A stretch of DNA of 64,000 nt from Aeromicrobium senzhongii (GTDB lineage Bacteria > Actinomycetota > Actinomycetes > Propionibacteriales > Nocardioidaceae), in contig NZ_CP060587.1 of NCBI RefSeq assembly GCF_014334735.1, forward strand, positions 434,001-498,000. Reading direction: 5' to 3'. Of this stretch, positions 1 to 7,540 are shown piece by piece (position 1 is the stretch's first letter; each line of letters begins with the position of its first letter). Both the position numbers and the translations under genes were made by a program. The notes under the pieces are model-generated. The model did not search any database. It was not told the origin of the DNA and worked only from the letters and a program-made list of their open reading frames with translations.

Positions 1-228
1 CACCATGAGCCGGCGCTGGCGCACGATCGCGCGGAAGGCCGGCCACTTGTGCGTGATCGTCAGCAGGCCGAGGCAGAACACGAAGGTCCACACGATGCGG
101 TGGGCCAGGACCTCGTAGGCCGAGGCGGGCTCGAGCAGGGGCCAGTACAGCGGGAAGAAACCCCAGCACAGATAGGCCGCGACGCCGTAGAGAAGTCCTG
201 CCCGGGAATCGGTGTTCGTGCTCGCCAC
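1..228 (-). CDS. rarD: RarD-type EamA transporter (partial, C-terminus outside window)
   Basis: Inner-membrane permease of the drug/metabolite transporter superfamily; the substrate of RarD proteins is not firmly known. The 76 visible codons begin at a GTG whose complement lies at 226-228. After a short polar N-terminus come a first membrane segment containing LCWGFFPLYWPLL, the AHRIVW motif typical of RarD, and a second segment (FVFCLGLLTI). The gene leaves the window at position 1, so the remaining helices are not seen. It is divergent from the MFS gene at 290, with about 60 bp between them. The start has no clear ribosome binding site, so it could differ slightly. Confidence 0.75.
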   Translation of the reverse strand, partial: MASTNTDSRAGLLYGVAAYLCWGFFPLYWPLLEPASAYEVLAHRIVWTFVFCLGLLTITHKWPAFRAIVRQRRLMV

Positions 229-277
229 GAGGTAACTCAACACCCGATGCAGGGTGCGTGAAACCGCGGGGTCGCCC

Positions 278-283
278 TAGAGT
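278..283 (+). promoter_or_regulatory. -10 element (TAGAGT) of the MFS gene, leaderless
   Basis: TAGAGT ends 6 nt before the ATG at 290, leaving no room for a ribosome binding site. The transcript probably begins at or next to the start codon. Confidence 0.5.
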
Positions 284-289
284 CTCGCC

Positions 290-1489
290 ATGACGCTGCG
301 GACTCGCTTCCTGCTGCTTCTCGCGCTGCGTTGGCTGGCCACCGGTCTCCTGCTGCCGGTCTCGCTGCTGCTCCCCCTCGAGCGCGGACTGACGGTTGCC
401 GAGGTGGGTCTGGCGATGGCGGCCCAAGGCGTGGTGGTGCTGCTGTGCGAGGTCCCCAGTGGTGCGCTCACGGACGCGTGGGGACGCCGTCCGGTCTTCG
501 TGGCCTCGGGGGTCGTGGCGATCGCGGGGTACTGCGTGGCGTTCACGGCGCAGTCGGTCCTGGCGTTCGCGCTGGCGTGGGCTGTCCTCGGCTTGTTCCG
601 CGCGCTGGACAGTGGCCCGCTGGAGGCCTGGTTCGTCGACGCCGAGCACGCCCGGGGCGCTGCGGACGAGGTGCCTCGCGGCCTCGCCGCGGCCGGGGGA
701 GTGATCAGCGCCTCGCTGGCCGCCGGCGCCCTCATCTGTGCCGGGCTGCTGCGGGTCTCGCCGTGGTCCGCCGAGGCCACGCTCGCGATGCCCTACCTCG
801 TCGCGATGGGGATCGTCGTCGTCCAGATCGTCTGCGCCTGGCGCCTCATGGACTCGGTCGCCCGCAGCGCACGGCCGTCCGGAGCGGCCTGGCGCGCGTC
901 CCTGGTCTCCGGCGTGCGGGTGGCCTTCGGGCGGCATCTGCGGCTGCTGTCCGCCTCGATGGTGCTCGTGGGCCTCGGCGTCGCCGCCCTCGAGCTGTTC
1001 ATGCCCGTGCGGCTCACGGAGTTCTCAGCCGGTGCGTCGTCGGCGGCGTCCCGGCTCGGCGTCGTCTCGTCCGCCGCGTGGGGGCTGGCGGCCCTGGGAG
1101 CGGCGATCACGACGCGGCTGCTGAACTCGGTCGGACCCGCCGTCCTGACGCCGACCCTGTTCGTGGTGGAGGGCCTGGGGCTGGTCGCCATGGCGGCGGC
1201 CACGGGAGTCGGGATCCTCGTCGCCGGCTACTGGCTCTGCTACCTCGTGCACACGTCGTCGGGCGCGATGTACAACTCGCTCGTCCACCGCCGGGTCGAC
1301 GACGCCCAGCGTGGCACCGCGCTGTCAGTGGCGTCGATGGCGTTCCTGGGCGCGGGCGCCGCCGGGGGAGTGGGGCTCGGCGCGCTGGGCGAGGCGACGA
1401 GCGCGTCGTGGGCCCTCGCGACCGGCGCGTGCTTCATGATCGCGGCGGCAGTGCTGGTCGTCGCCGCCGTGCGCCGTCCTCAGCGGTAG
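290..1489 (+). CDS. MFS transporter
   Basis: Major facilitator superfamily permease, probably a drug or metabolite exporter of the inner membrane; the substrate is unknown. The 399-residue protein is almost entirely hydrophobic with about 12 predicted helices. A motif-A-like loop, [11 protein letters not shown] (about residues 57-67), lies between helices 2 and 3, as in MFS proteins. The ATG is preceded by a -10-like hexamer only 6 nt upstream. Its 3' end overlaps the convergent yajQ gene by 10 bp, so both stop codons lie inside the other gene. Confidence 0.8.
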   Translation: MTLRTRFLLLLALRWLATGLLLPVSLLLPLERGLTVAEVGLAMAAQGVVVLLCEVPSGALTDAWGRRPVFVASGVVAIAGYCVAFTAQSVLAFALAWAVLGLFRALDSGPLEAWFVDAEHARGAADEVPRGLAAAGGVISASLAAGALICAGLLRVSPWSAEATLAMPYLVAMGIVVVQIVCAWRLMDSVARSARPSGAAWRASLVSGVRVAFGRHLRLLSASMVLVGLGVAALELFMPVRLTEFSAGASSAASRLGVVSSAAWGLAALGAAITTRLLNSVGPAVLTPTLFVVEGLGLVAMAAATGVGILVAGYWLCYLVHTSSGAMYNSLVHRRVDDAQRGTALSVASMAFLGAGAAGGVGLGALGEATSASWALATGACFMIAAAVLVVAAVRRPQR

Positions 1490-1971
1490 TTGGTGAACTG
1501 CACCGCGAAGTCGAGGTCGGCGCCCTTCACCAGCGAGATGACCTCCTGCAGGTCGTCACGGGACTTGCTCGTGACGCGCAGCTCGTCGCCCTGGATCTGC
1601 ACCTTGACGCCCTTGGGGCCCTCGTCGCGGATCAGCTTGCTGACCTTCTTGGCCTGCTCGGTACTGATGCCCTCGCCGAAGGTGCCGTTGATCTTGACGT
1701 CCTTGCCCGACTGGCGCGGGTCGTCGGCCTCGAAGGCCTTGAGGCTGATGCCGCGCTTGATGAGCTTGGTCTGGAAGACGTCGAGGATGGCCAGCGCGCG
1801 CTCCTCGGCGTTGGCGGTGATCTCGATGCCCCACTCGCCCTTCCACTCGATGGACGCGCCGGTGTTCTTGAAGTCGTAGCGCGTCGCGATCTCCTTGGCC
1901 GCCTGGTTGAGGGCGTTGTCGGCCTCTTGGCGGTCGATCTTGCTGACGATGTCGAAGGAGGAATCGGCCAT
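1480..1971 (-). CDS. yajQ: YajQ family nucleotide-binding protein
   Basis: Cytosolic YajQ/DUF520 protein of 163 residues. Members in other bacteria bind nucleotides, including cyclic di-GMP, and modulate transcription; the role in actinobacteria is not established. The family signature is clear: start [13 protein letters not shown], then [18 protein letters not shown] and the C-terminal [19 protein letters not shown]. An in-frame start exists farther upstream at 2088, but it would overlap tRNA-Tyr, and the family N-terminus matches the ATG at 1971. TAGGGT lies 7 nt before this ATG. Convergent with and overlapping the MFS gene. Confidence 0.9.
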   Translation of the reverse strand: MADSSFDIVSKIDRQEADNALNQAAKEIATRYDFKNTGASIEWKGEWGIEITANAEERALAILDVFQTKLIKRGISLKAFEADDPRQSGKDVKINGTFGEGISTEQAKKVSKLIRDEGPKGVKVQIQGDELRVTSKSRDDLQEVISLVKGADLDFAVQFTNYR

Positions 1972-1978
1972 GACCCCC

Positions 1979-1984
1979 ACCCTA
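1979..1984 (-). promoter_or_regulatory. -10 element (TAGGGT) of yajQ, leaderless
   Basis: TAGGGT on the minus strand, 7 nt from the yajQ start codon; it lies back to back with the tRNA-Tyr promoter. Confidence 0.45.
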
Positions 1985-1995
1985 GCCGCCCTGAT

Positions 1996-2025
1996 TTCTG
2001 GGTTCGCCGAGCGCTGGGGTAATCT
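1996..2025 (+). promoter_or_regulatory. Promoter of tRNA-Tyr
   Basis: TTCTGG (1996-2001), 18-bp spacer, TAATCT (2020-2025), 13 nt before the tRNA. The -35 region reads CTGATTTCTGG, a variant of the CCGATTTGG motif seen at other translation-gene promoters here. Confidence 0.55.
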
Positions 2026-2038
2026 TGCCGACTGTTGC

Positions 2039-2120
2039 GGCAGGTTGCCCGAGCGGCCAAAGGGAGCTGACTGTAAATCAGCCGGCATTGCCTACAGAGG
2101 TTCGAATCCTCTACCTGCCA
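2039..2120 (+). tRNA. tRNA-Tyr (anticodon GTA)
   Basis: 82-nt class II tRNA. Acceptor arms GGCAGGT (2039-2045) and ACCTGCC (2113-2119) pair fully. The anticodon stem GCTGA/TCAGC encloses the loop CTGTAAA with GTA at 2073-2075. A long variable arm and a T-loop TTCGAAT follow. CCA is not encoded. Confidence 0.97.
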
Positions 2121-2128
2121 CGTGACCC

Positions 2129-2157
2129 GAGCCCCCGACCGAACCGGTCGGGGGCTC
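2129..2157 (+). terminator. Terminator hairpin after tRNA-Tyr
   Basis: Perfect 12-bp stem (2129-2140 with 2146-2157) and a 5-nt loop, followed by CGTTCGTTCC, so only a weak T tract. Confidence 0.75.
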
Positions 2158-2211
2158 GTTCGTTCCTCGGGACGTCCGGTTCTGCCGATGGTCTCGGTCG
2201 GCCGGAGCCCC

Positions 2212-2217
2212 TATCGT
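2212..2217 (+). promoter_or_regulatory. -10 element (TATCGT), leaderless
   Basis: TATCGT ends 6 nt before the ATG at 2224. Confidence 0.45.
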
Positions 2218-2223
2218 CGGGGC

Positions 2224-2526
2224 ATGGATTCAGCGGACGCCGATCGCCGACCCGGCGCGGACCGGTCGTTGCACTCCCTCTACGAGCTCGTCCCCGACGC
2301 GTACGAGCTCGACCTGCTGGAGGAGGCGCGCCGCCCGCCGGTCGCGCTCCTGCATGACTGGGCCGCGGCGTTCGCGCGCGTCCACCGCGAGACGATCGCC
2401 GCGATGGGTTACGACGAGGTCGAGGCCCCGGCCGGGCCCGACGGTCCCGCTCCGTCGCCCACGCAGGCGTGCTTCCTCGTCGAGCGGCTGCTCGGCGGAG
2501 AGGTCGTCGACGACGAGACCTGTTGA
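2224..2526 (+). CDS. Hypothetical protein, 100 aa
   Basis: I do not recognise this protein. It is small, acidic and soluble-looking: no signal peptide, no membrane segment, and a central helix-rich stretch (SLYELVPDAYELDLLEEARR). It lies just upstream of gpgS, and its stop is 20 bp from the gpgS GTG. The ATG at 2224 is chosen because TATCGT lies 6 nt upstream; a longer reading from 2122 would run through the tRNA-Tyr terminator. Codon use looks like the neighbours, which supports real coding. Confidence 0.6.
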   Translation: MDSADADRRPGADRSLHSLYELVPDAYELDLLEEARRPPVALLHDWAAAFARVHRETIAAMGYDEVEAPAGPDGPAPSPTQACFLVERLLGGEVVDDETC

Positions 2527-2534
2527 CCCGCGGG

Positions 2535-2540
2535 TACGGT
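2535..2540 (+). promoter_or_regulatory. -10 element (TACGGT) of gpgS, leaderless
   Basis: TACGGT ends 6 nt before the gpgS GTG and overlaps the region just after the preceding stop codon. Confidence 0.45.
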
Positions 2541-2546
2541 GATCAG

Positions 2547-3473
2547 GTGGCACAGACCTGGTTCGACCGCAGGACCCACGCGGGCCGGCGGTGGACCGTC
2601 GAGGAGCTGCTCGAGGCCAAGCGGGCCTCCGGCCAACGCCTCAGCGTCGTGATCCCGGCCCGCAACGAGGCCGCCACGGTCGGCGACGTGGTGGGGCGCA
2701 TCCACGAGGACTTCGTCCGGCGCTGCGACCTCGTCGACGAGCTGGTGGTGATCGACGGCGAGTCCACGGACGACACCGCGCGGATCGCGGCCGAGGCCGG
2801 CGCGACGGTCCACTCCCTGGCCGCCGTCCGTCCCGAGCTGGGCACGCGCGTCGGCAAGGGCGAGGCGATGTGGAAGGCGCAGTTCGTCACCACCGGCGAC
2901 CTGATCGGCTTCGTCGACGCCGACCTGACGGAGTGGGACACGCACTTCGTCCCGTCGCTGTTCGGGCCGCTGCTCACCGACGCTTCGGTGGCGCTCGTCA
3001 AGGGCTTCTACGAGCGACCTTTCCGCTCCGGCTCGACGGACGACCCGAACGGCGGCGGACGCGCCACCGAGCTCGTCGCGCGCCCGCTGCTGGCGCTGGC
3101 GCGACCCGAGCTCACGGCGGTCGTCCAGCCGCTCGCGGGGGAGTGGGCGGTACGCCGCTCGGTGTACGAGACGCTGCACGTGCCGATCGGCTACGGCGTC
3201 GAGCTGGCGGCGTTGATCGACGTCGCCGACAGTCTCGGCCTGGACGCCATCGCGCAGGTCGACCTCGGTCGCCGGGCGCACTCGCACCAGTCGCTGCACG
3301 ACCTGGGGCCCATGTCGGTCCAGCTCATGGCCGCGGTGTTCAAGCGCATCCGTCAGGCCGTCCCCGCGGACGTCACCCTGCGTCAGTTCCGCGCCGTCGC
3401 GGAGGGGTACGCGCCGGTCGTCCACGACATCGACGTCACCGAGCGCCCGCCGGCCGTGCAGGTGGCGCGATGA
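2547..3473 (+). CDS. gpgS: Glucosyl-3-phosphoglycerate synthase
   Basis: Family GT81 glycosyltransferase that transfers glucose from a nucleotide sugar to 3-phosphoglycerate, the first step toward glucosylglycerate and, in mycobacteria, methylglucose lipopolysaccharide. The 308-residue protein has a GT-A fold: nucleotide-binding VIPARNEAATVG near residues 35-46, DGES at 70-73, the metal-binding DAD at 124-126 within GFVDADL, and the acceptor-side motifs QPLAGEWAVRR and GYGVELAALIDV. The GTG at 2547 fits the family N-terminus (AQTWFDRRTH) and follows a -10-like hexamer. Its stop overlaps folP2 (ATGA), as in the mycobacterial gpgS-folP2 neighbourhood. Confidence 0.9.
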   Translation: MAQTWFDRRTHAGRRWTVEELLEAKRASGQRLSVVIPARNEAATVGDVVGRIHEDFVRRCDLVDELVVIDGESTDDTARIAAEAGATVHSLAAVRPELGTRVGKGEAMWKAQFVTTGDLIGFVDADLTEWDTHFVPSLFGPLLTDASVALVKGFYERPFRSGSTDDPNGGGRATELVARPLLALARPELTAVVQPLAGEWAVRRSVYETLHVPIGYGVELAALIDVADSLGLDAIAQVDLGRRAHSHQSLHDLGPMSVQLMAAVFKRIRQAVPADVTLRQFRAVAEGYAPVVHDIDVTERPPAVQVAR

Positions 3474-4333
3474 CCCTGCGCCTGGGACGGCACTCCTTCG
3501 ACGACGACCGCACGCTGATGATGGCGATCGTCAACCGCACGCCCGACTCGTTCTTCGACCGCGGTGCCACGTGGGCCGAGGACTCCGCCTTCGACCGCGT
3601 GCGCCAGGTCGTCGACGAGGGCGCCGAGATCGTCGACATCGGCGGCATCAAGGCCGCCCCCGGCGAGGAGATCGACGCGCAGGAGGAGAAGCGGCGGGTC
3701 GTCGGCTTCGTCGAGCGGGTCCGCGAGGCCTTCCCCGACGTCGTCATCAGCGTCGACACGTGGCGGTCCGAGGTCGCGCGGGCGGTGTGCGAGGCGGGTG
3801 CCGACCTGCTCAACGACGCCTGGGGCGGCGCCGATCCGCTGCTCGCCGAGGTCGCGGCCGAGTTCGACGTCGCGATGGTCTGCACGCACACCGGTGGCGT
3901 GACGCCGCGGACGCGGCCGCACCGGATCGAGTACGAGGACGTCGTCGCCGACGCGATCGCCTCCACGGTGGCCCAGGCCGAACGTGCCGTGTCGCTGGGA
4001 GTTTCGCCCGAGAGCCTGCTGATCGACCCGGCGCACGACTTCGGCAAGAACACGTTCCACTCCCTGGAGGTCACCCGCCGCCTCGACGAGATGGTCGCGA
4101 CCGGCTGGCCGGTGCTCGTGTCCCTGTCGAACAAGGACTTCGTCGGCGAGACGTTGGACCTCCCCGTGGGCGAGCGGCTGCTGGGCACGCTCGCCGCCAC
4201 CGCCGTCGCCGCGACGGCCGGCGCGCGGGTCTACCGCGTGCACCAGGTGCCCGAGACGCGTCAGGTCGTCGACATGGCCTGGACGATCGCCGGCCGCCGG
4301 CCGCCGGCACGTGCGATCCGAGGGCTCGCGTGA
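3470..4333 (+). CDS. folP2: FolP2-type dihydropteroate synthase homologue
   Basis: TIM-barrel protein of the pterin-binding family, 287 residues. It keeps VNRTPDSF (21-28), SVDTWR and the KNTF/SLSNKDFVGE segments. The canonical DHPS loop containing STRPG is replaced by DIGGIKAAPG (56-65). This matches mycobacterial FolP2, a paralogue reported to lack dihydropteroate synthase activity, so a role in folate synthesis should not be assumed. ATGA overlaps couple it to gpgS upstream, and a GTGA overlap couples it to the next gene. The conserved gpgS linkage suggests a job in the glucosylglycerate/polysaccharide pathway (inference). Confidence 0.85.
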   Translation: MTLRLGRHSFDDDRTLMMAIVNRTPDSFFDRGATWAEDSAFDRVRQVVDEGAEIVDIGGIKAAPGEEIDAQEEKRRVVGFVERVREAFPDVVISVDTWRSEVARAVCEAGADLLNDAWGGADPLLAEVAAEFDVAMVCTHTGGVTPRTRPHRIEYEDVVADAIASTVAQAERAVSLGVSPESLLIDPAHDFGKNTFHSLEVTRRLDEMVATGWPVLVSLSNKDFVGETLDLPVGERLLGTLAATAVAATAGARVYRVHQVPETRQVVDMAWTIAGRRPPARAIRGLA

Positions 4334-4851
4334 TCCGCCGGCTCGTCATCGTGCCGCCGGTCCCGGCTCTCCTGCCGCGGTACGCGAGCCTGCACGACCC
4401 CGTGGCCGAGCTGCGCGCGTCCGCGACGGGCGTCGTCCGCGCGATGACCGCCGACGCCGACGCGGTGGCGATCGTCGGCCAGGACCCCTTCGCCGAGCCC
4501 GTGGCGCGGGCCCTGCTGGACGCCGCCGGCTTCTCCGGGCGGATCGAGCCGGAGGCCGACGTCGTCCTCGTCATGGCCAACGGCAGCGCCAAGCGCAGCG
4601 AGAAGGCCCCGGGGCACCTCGACGAGCGGGCCTTCGACTTCGACGACGTGGTCGACCTGGCGATCCGGTCCGGCGACGGGCGGCGCCTCGCGGCGCTGGA
4701 CGCCGATCTGGGGGCCGAGCTGTGGGCCAGCGGCATCGGAGTGCTCGCCGACCTCGGCGACACGCTGGGCGGCCCGTGGCGGGTCTCGGTGCCCTATGCC
4801 GACGCCCCCTACGGCGTCCTGTGGTGGGTCGCCGCCTGGGTGCGCGACTGA
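4330..4851 (+). CDS. Class III extradiol dioxygenase subunit B-like protein
   Basis: Actinobacterial hypothetical protein of 173 residues resembling the LigB-like fold of class III extradiol ring-cleavage enzymes. It starts at a GTG overlapping the folP2 stop. Recognisable parts are the N-terminal strand VIVPPVPALLPRYA, a central VAIVGQDP segment and the end motif YADAPYGVLWWVAAWV. The histidines expected for an iron site are not obvious near the N-terminus, so catalysis is uncertain. Translational coupling puts it in the gpgS-folP2 operon. It could instead be a structural or regulatory relative. Confidence 0.55.
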   Translation: MIRRLVIVPPVPALLPRYASLHDPVAELRASATGVVRAMTADADAVAIVGQDPFAEPVARALLDAAGFSGRIEPEADVVLVMANGSAKRSEKAPGHLDERAFDFDDVVDLAIRSGDGRRLAALDADLGAELWASGIGVLADLGDTLGGPWRVSVPYADAPYGVLWWVAAWVRD

Positions 4852-4877
4852 CCGGAGGCGTGACGGAGGCCGTGTCC

Positions 4878-4883
4878 TACGCT
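4878..4883 (+). promoter_or_regulatory. -10 element (TACGCT) of pyrD, leaderless
   Basis: TACGCT ends 7 nt before the pyrD GTG. Confidence 0.4.
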
Positions 4884-4890
4884 GAGGGCC

Positions 4891-5916
4891 GTGGCCTACG
4901 ACGCACTGTTCGACTCCGTCTTCGCCCGCATGGATCCCGAGCGGATCCACGAACGGGCCTTCGCCGCGATCCGCGCCGGACGGCCCGTGACGCGGCTGGC
5001 CTACCGCGTCGAGCCCAGCCCGGTCACCGTCATGGGGATCGAGTTCCCGCACCGCTTCGGCCTGGCGGCCGGCTTCGACAAGAACGCTCGCGGTGTCCTC
5101 GGCCTGCTGGCCCTGGGGTTCGGGCACGTCGAGATCGGCACCGTCACGGCCAAGCCGCAGCCGGGCAACGAGCGGCCTCGGCTGTTCCGCCTCGTCGACG
5201 ACCACGCCATCGTCAACCGGATGGGCTTCAACAACGACGGCGCGGCGGTGGTCGCGTCGCGACTGCACCGGCTGCGCGGCACGGCCGCCGGCCGGCGTGC
5301 GGTGATCGGCGTCAACATCGGCAAGACCAAGGTCGTGCCGGCCGAGCACGCCGCGCAGGACTACGTCGAGAGCGCCCGGCTGCTCGCGCCCTACGCGGAC
5401 TACCTCGTCGTCAACGTGTCCAGCCCCAACACGCCCGGCCTGCGGGACCTGCAGGCCGTCGAGTCCCTCGAGCCGATCCTCGCCGCCGTCAAGGCCGTCG
5501 CCGACGGGAACCACGCCGGTCGGGTGCCGCTCGTGGTCAAGATCGCGCCGGACCTGGCCGACGAGGACGTCGACCGGGTGACGGACCTCGTGCTGGCGTT
5601 GGGCCTGGACGGCATCAGCGCCACGAACACCACGATCGCGCGCCCCGACGACCTGCGGACGCCGCGGTCGATCGTGGAGGCCGCGGGTGCGGGCGGACTG
5701 TCCGGCCCGGTGCTGGCCGACCGTGCGCTCGAGGTGCTGCGCGCGATCCGCTCGCGCGCGGGTGACGGGCTGACCCTGATCGGCGTCGGGGGAGTGACCG
5801 ACGAGGCCGATGTCAGGGCCCGCATCGAGGCGGGCGCGGACCTCGTCCAGGGGTACACCGGGTTCGTCTACGGCGGTCCCTCGTGGCCGTCGAGGCTCGC
5901 CCGGGCCGCCCGATAA
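4891..5916 (+). CDS. pyrD: Dihydroorotate dehydrogenase (quinone), class 2
   Basis: Membrane-associated FMN enzyme that oxidises dihydroorotate to orotate with quinone as acceptor, the fourth step of pyrimidine synthesis. Length 341 is typical of class 2. Visible features are the N-terminal amphipathic helix, GLAAGFDKN (57-65), the FMN/substrate loop containing NRMGFNNDG (109-117), the catalytic serine in NVSSPNTPGLR (S178), and the C-terminal phosphate-binding GVGGV and GYTGFVYGGP. The GTG is preceded by a -10 hexamer at 7 nt. It is the only pyrimidine gene in the window. Confidence 0.93.
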   Translation: MAYDALFDSVFARMDPERIHERAFAAIRAGRPVTRLAYRVEPSPVTVMGIEFPHRFGLAAGFDKNARGVLGLLALGFGHVEIGTVTAKPQPGNERPRLFRLVDDHAIVNRMGFNNDGAAVVASRLHRLRGTAAGRRAVIGVNIGKTKVVPAEHAAQDYVESARLLAPYADYLVVNVSSPNTPGLRDLQAVESLEPILAAVKAVADGNHAGRVPLVVKIAPDLADEDVDRVTDLVLALGLDGISATNTTIARPDDLRTPRSIVEAAGAGGLSGPVLADRALEVLRAIRSRAGDGLTLIGVGGVTDEADVRARIEAGADLVQGYTGFVYGGPSWPSRLARAAR

Positions 5917-5959
5917 TGCCTGCGATTGCAGGGGGCGCCGAACAAGTGCCCACCCCGAT

Positions 5960-5989
5960 TTGGGAACCCGGCACCTGACCCGGTATCTT
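5960..5989 (+). promoter_or_regulatory. Promoter of tRNA-Thr/tRNA-Met/rpmG
   Basis: TTGGGA (5960-5965) inside CCGATTTGGG, exact 18-bp spacer, TATCTT (5984-5989), 13 nt before tRNA-Thr. Confidence 0.65.
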
Positions 5990-6002
5990 TACTTGTCGGC
6001 TT

Positions 6003-6075
6003 GCCCCTTTAGCTCAGTCGGCAGAGCGTTTCCATGGTAAGGAAAAGGTCTACGGTTCGATTCCGTAAAGGGGCT
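6003..6075 (+). tRNA. tRNA-Thr (anticodon GGT)
   Basis: 73 nt. Acceptor GCCCCTT/AAGGGGC (6003-6009 with 6068-6074); D-stem GCTC/GAGC; anticodon stem TTTCC/GGAAA with loop ATGGTAA, GGT at 6036-6038; T-arm TACGG/CCGTA with TTCGATT. CCA is not encoded. Confidence 0.97.
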
Positions 6076-6104
6076 CTGAGAGGCGGGGTGACTCGTCGCT
6101 CCAC

Positions 6105-6178
6105 GGCTGGGTAGCTCAGGTGGTTAGAGCACACGACTCATAATCGTGGGGTCGCGGGTTCGAGTCCCGCCCCAGCTA
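6105..6178 (+). tRNA. tRNA-Met (anticodon CAT)
   Basis: 74 nt. Acceptor GGCTGGG/CCCAGCT (one G-U), anticodon stem CACGA/TCGTG, loop CTCATAA with CAT at 6139-6141, T-arm GCGGG/CCCGC. It lacks the initiator-type run of three G-C pairs in the anticodon stem, so it is elongator Met or the tRNA-Ile2 precursor. It follows tRNA-Thr by 29 nt and probably shares its transcript with rpmG. Confidence 0.93.
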
Positions 6179-6235
6179 CCGACAAAGGCAAGAAACGAAG
6201 CCCGTTCGCAAGGGCACGACCAGAAGAGGCACACC

Positions 6236-6406
6236 GTGGCCAGCAAGAGCTCCGACGTTCGTCCCAAGATCACCTTGGCCTGCACCGAGTGCAAGGAACG
6301 CAACTACATCACGAAGAAGAACCGTCGCAACGACCCCGATCGCCTCGAGGTCAAGAAGTACTGCGCGCGCTGCAACGCCCACCAGGCGCACCGCGAGACG
6401 CGCTGA
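6236..6406 (+). CDS. rpmG: 50S ribosomal protein L33 (bL33), zinc-binding type
   Basis: 56-residue bL33. CxxC pairs at C16/C19 and C43/C46 form the zinc ribbon, so this is the C+ form rather than the zinc-independent paralogue. The GTG at 6236 lies downstream of AGAAGAGG. It sits 57 nt after tRNA-Met, and the tRNA-tRNA-rpmG order suggests one transcript, ended by the hairpin at 6422-6449. It assembles near the E site of the 50S subunit. Confidence 0.97.
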   Translation: MASKSSDVRPKITLACTECKERNYITKKNRRNDPDRLEVKKYCARCNAHQAHRETR

Positions 6407-6421
6407 CGTTTCTCCTGCGAC

Positions 6422-6449
6422 GACCCCCGTGCCTGCCGGCGCGGGGGTC
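6422..6449 (+). terminator. Terminator after rpmG
   Basis: Stem GACCCCCG/CGGGGGTC (8 bp) with a 12-nt GC-rich loop, ending in TCTTCGG. Confidence 0.65.
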
Positions 6450-6483
6450 TTCGGCGTTCAGAAAGGGGTCCTCCCGTGACTGC

Positions 6484-6489
6484 TAGCGT
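6484..6489 (+). promoter_or_regulatory. -10 element (TAGCGT) of murB, leaderless
   Basis: TAGCGT ends 7 nt before the ATG at 6497 and would place the transcript start beyond the upstream GTG at 6476. Confidence 0.4.
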
Positions 6490-6496
6490 CACCCGT

Positions 6497-7522
6497 ATGG
6501 ACTTGTCCGAGGTCACCACGCTGCGCCTGGGCGGCCCCGCACGGACCGTGGTCGAGGCGACCTCGGAGGCCGAGTTGATCGACGCGGTCCGCGCCGCCGA
6601 CGAGGCCGGCGAGCCGGTCCTGCTGGTCGGCGGTGGCAGCAACCTGGTCGTCTCCGACGCCGGCTTCGACGGCACCGTCGTGCTGGTCCGCACCCGCGGC
6701 ATCGACGTCTCGGCCGATGCGTGCAGTGGCGCGATGGTCACCGTCGCCGCCGGCGAGGACTGGGACGCGTTCGTCGCCCACGTCGTCGAGCACGACTGGG
6801 AGGGCGTCGAGGCGCTCTCGGGCATCCCCGGGTCGGTCGGTGCCACGCCGATCCAGAACGTCGGCGCCTACGGCCAGGAGGTGGCCGACACGATCGTCAG
6901 CGTCCGCACGTGGGACCGCCACGAGAAGCGGGTGCGCACGATCATGTTCACGGACCTGGGGTTCGCGTACCGCCACAGCCGCTTCAAGGGCGAGCCCGAC
7001 CGGTTCGTGGTCCTGACGGTCGCGTTCCAGTTCCGCTTCGCCGGAGGGCTGAGCGCGCCCGTGCGCTACGGCGAGCTGGCCCGGCGTCTCGGTGTCGAGA
7101 CCGGTGAGCGGGCCCCGCTGCAGCAGGTGCGCGAGACGGTGCTGGAGCTGCGTCGTGGCAAGGGCATGGTGCTCGACGCCGACGATCACGACACGTGGAG
7201 TGCGGGATCGTTCTTCACCAATCCGATCCTGTCCGCGGACGCCGCGGCGGCCCTGCCCGACGAGGCGCCGCGCTTCGAGCAGCCGGACGGCACCGTCAAG
7301 ACCAGCGCGGCGTGGCTGATCGACCATGCCGGCTTCGCCAAGGGGTTCGCCCGCGGTGCGGTGGGCCTGTCCGGCAAGCATGTGCTGGCGCTGACGAACC
7401 GCGGCGGCGGCACGACCGCCGAGCTGCTCGACCTGGCGCGAGAGGTGCGCGACGGCGTCGAGCGCACGTTCGGGATCCGGCTCGTCAACGAGCCGGTGCT
7501 CGTCGGCGACGCCCTGGTGTAG
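6497..7522 (+). CDS. murB: UDP-N-acetylmuramate dehydrogenase
   Basis: FAD enzyme that reduces UDP-GlcNAc-enolpyruvate to UDP-MurNAc in peptidoglycan synthesis. Of 341 residues: TTLRLGGPA (7-15), the FAD motif GGGSNLVVSD (45-54), IPGSVGATPIQNVGAYGQ (110-127), YRHSRFK (158-164, catalytic Arg region), the AGSFFTNPI serine loop and a C-terminal NEPVLVG with the catalytic Glu. I chose ATG 6497 because TAGCGT sits 7 nt upstream and the family N-terminus fits. A GTG at 6476, with AAAGGGG in front, would add 7 residues and remains possible. No MaoC-like dehydratase genes separate it from rpmG, unlike some mycobacteria. Confidence 0.93.
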   Translation: MDLSEVTTLRLGGPARTVVEATSEAELIDAVRAADEAGEPVLLVGGGSNLVVSDAGFDGTVVLVRTRGIDVSADACSGAMVTVAAGEDWDAFVAHVVEHDWEGVEALSGIPGSVGATPIQNVGAYGQEVADTIVSVRTWDRHEKRVRTIMFTDLGFAYRHSRFKGEPDRFVVLTVAFQFRFAGGLSAPVRYGELARRLGVETGERAPLQQVRETVLELRRGKGMVLDADDHDTWSAGSFFTNPILSADAAAALPDEAPRFEQPDGTVKTSAAWLIDHAGFAKGFARGAVGLSGKHVLALTNRGGGTTAELLDLAREVRDGVERTFGIRLVNEPVLVGDALV

Positions 7523-7540
7523 GACGCCGCCGACGGCGAC

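Noticed and set aside
49..261. A 70-codon plus-strand ORF at the window start
   Set aside because: It lies antisense to the clear RarD N-terminus and has no motif.
331..2022. A 563-codon plus-strand frame overlapping the MFS gene and yajQ
   Set aside because: Arg/Gly-rich out-of-frame translation crossing two recognisable genes; no homologous motif.
6476..6496. GTG start for murB
   Set aside because: Possible, with AAAGGGG upstream, but TAGCGT at 6484 and the family N-terminus favour the ATG at 6497; kept as an alternative only.
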